The translations under genes and the position numbers were made by a program. From the NCBI GenBank assembly GCA_021805265.1, contig JAJZFR010000410.1, positions 1-6,776 on the forward strand: DNA of 6,776 bases, written 5' to 3'. Positions 6,300 through 6,776 of this stretch are shown in pieces (within the stretch, counting starts at the first letter, position 1; the number at the start of each line of letters is the position of its first letter). This stretch comes from Acidobacteriota bacterium. GTDB taxonomy: Bacteria; Acidobacteriota; Terriglobia; Terriglobales; Acidobacteriaceae. The notes under the pieces were generated by a model. It did no database searches, was not told the origin of the DNA, and saw only the letters and a list, made by a program, of their open reading frames with translations.

Positions 6300-6776
6300 C
6301 TACTTCCCAGCCGGGGCTTCGTCCACAATGTGGCCCATCTTCGCGTGCTTGGTCTCCAGATATTTGCGGAAGCTCTCCTGCGGCGCAACCTCCGCCGAGA
6401 TGCGCTCGACCACTGCGATCCCCGCCGCTTCGAGCGCCATCACCTTCTCCGGGTTGTTGGTCATCAGCCGTACCCGACCCACGCCCAGCAGTTTCAGCAC
6501 AGCCACCGGCAACTCGTACTCGCGACAGTCCGCCGCGTAGCCCAGCTCCACGTTGGCCTCGACCGTATCCCGTCCCTGATCCTGCAACTCATAGGCTTTC
6601 AGCTTGGCCATCAGCCCGATGCCGCGGCCTTCCTGTTGCTCATACAGCAGAATCCCCGCGCCTTCACTCCCGATCCGTTCCAGGGCAAGCTCGAGCTGCT
6701 GCCGACAGTCGCAGCGCAGCGAACCGAAGACATCCCCGGTCAGGCACTGGGAATGAATCCGCATTACCGGAGCCGT
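6300..6776 (-). CDS. ribA: GTP cyclohydrolase II, 3' part (5' end outside window)
   Basis: Converts GTP to 2,5-diamino-6-ribosylamino-4(3H)-pyrimidinone 5'-phosphate, formate and pyrophosphate, the first committed step of riboflavin synthesis in the cytoplasm. About 158 codons are visible. The frame is open to the window edge, so the Met codon at 6764 is internal and not the start. Near the visible N-terminus HSQCLTGDVFGSLRCDC supplies the three zinc-binding cysteines of the family. EQQEGRGIGL is the GTP-binding/catalytic motif, ADCREY carries the conserved Asp and Arg of the active site, and LMTNNPEKV and the C-terminal KMGH are also typical. The gene ends at TAG. Because the N-terminus is missing, it cannot be decided whether this is stand-alone RibA or the C-terminal half of a RibBA fusion with DHBP synthase. 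The family assignment is very secure. Confidence 0.96.
   Translation of the reverse strand, partial: TAPVMRIHSQCLTGDVFGSLRCDCRQQLELALERIGSEGAGILLYEQQEGRGIGLMAKLKAYELQDQGRDTVEANVELGYAADCREYELPVAVLKLLGVGRVRLMTNNPEKVMALEAAGIAVVERISAEVAPQESFRKYLETKHAKMGHIVDEAPAGK

Overview
The window carries four complete genes and one partial gene, all on the minus strand, so transcription runs from high to low coordinates. In that order they are the 3' part of ribA (GTP cyclohydrolase II), smc (chromosome-condensation ATPase), purC (SAICAR synthetase), a cvpA-family membrane protein gene, and a small Fis-type helix-turn-helix protein gene. There are no RNA genes, mobile elements, CRISPR arrays or phage genes. 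The DNA is GC-rich and is almost certainly a housekeeping stretch of a bacterial chromosome. The protein style (a long Smc with an inserted segment in its ATPase head, a purC of about 300 residues, and a lone Fis-type HTH protein) suggests Acidobacteriota, perhaps Terriglobia. That placement is inferred from memory of these families and was not tested.

Region by region: 6300-6776 is ribA, open at the right edge. 6123-6299 is an intergenic stretch with a perfect consensus DnaA box set inside a short perfect inverted repeat, followed by a plausible sigma70-type promoter for smc. 2271-6122 is smc, 1283 codons. 1993-2270 is a second regulatory stretch, with a perfect 9-bp inverted repeat (plus a third copy of its half-site), a TTGACA-type promoter and a leader of about 130 nt for purC. 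1096-1992 is purC with a TTG start. 458-1009 is cvpA with a GTG start. 85-366 is the Fis-type gene with a GTG start. Positions 1-84 hold no gene that can be supported.

Functionally the genes are mixed: riboflavin synthesis (ribA), chromosome organisation (smc), purine synthesis (purC), a membrane protein of uncertain function (cvpA) and a probable small DNA-binding regulator. The gaps and candidate promoters suggest that smc has its own promoter, and that purC, cvpA and the Fis-type gene form a second transcription unit. The most notable observations are the roughly 90-residue acidic-then-basic insertion in the Smc head, the hairpin-embedded DnaA box upstream of smc, and the repeated TTACCT operator-like sites upstream of the purC promoter. 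I saw no evidence of a novel multi-gene system.
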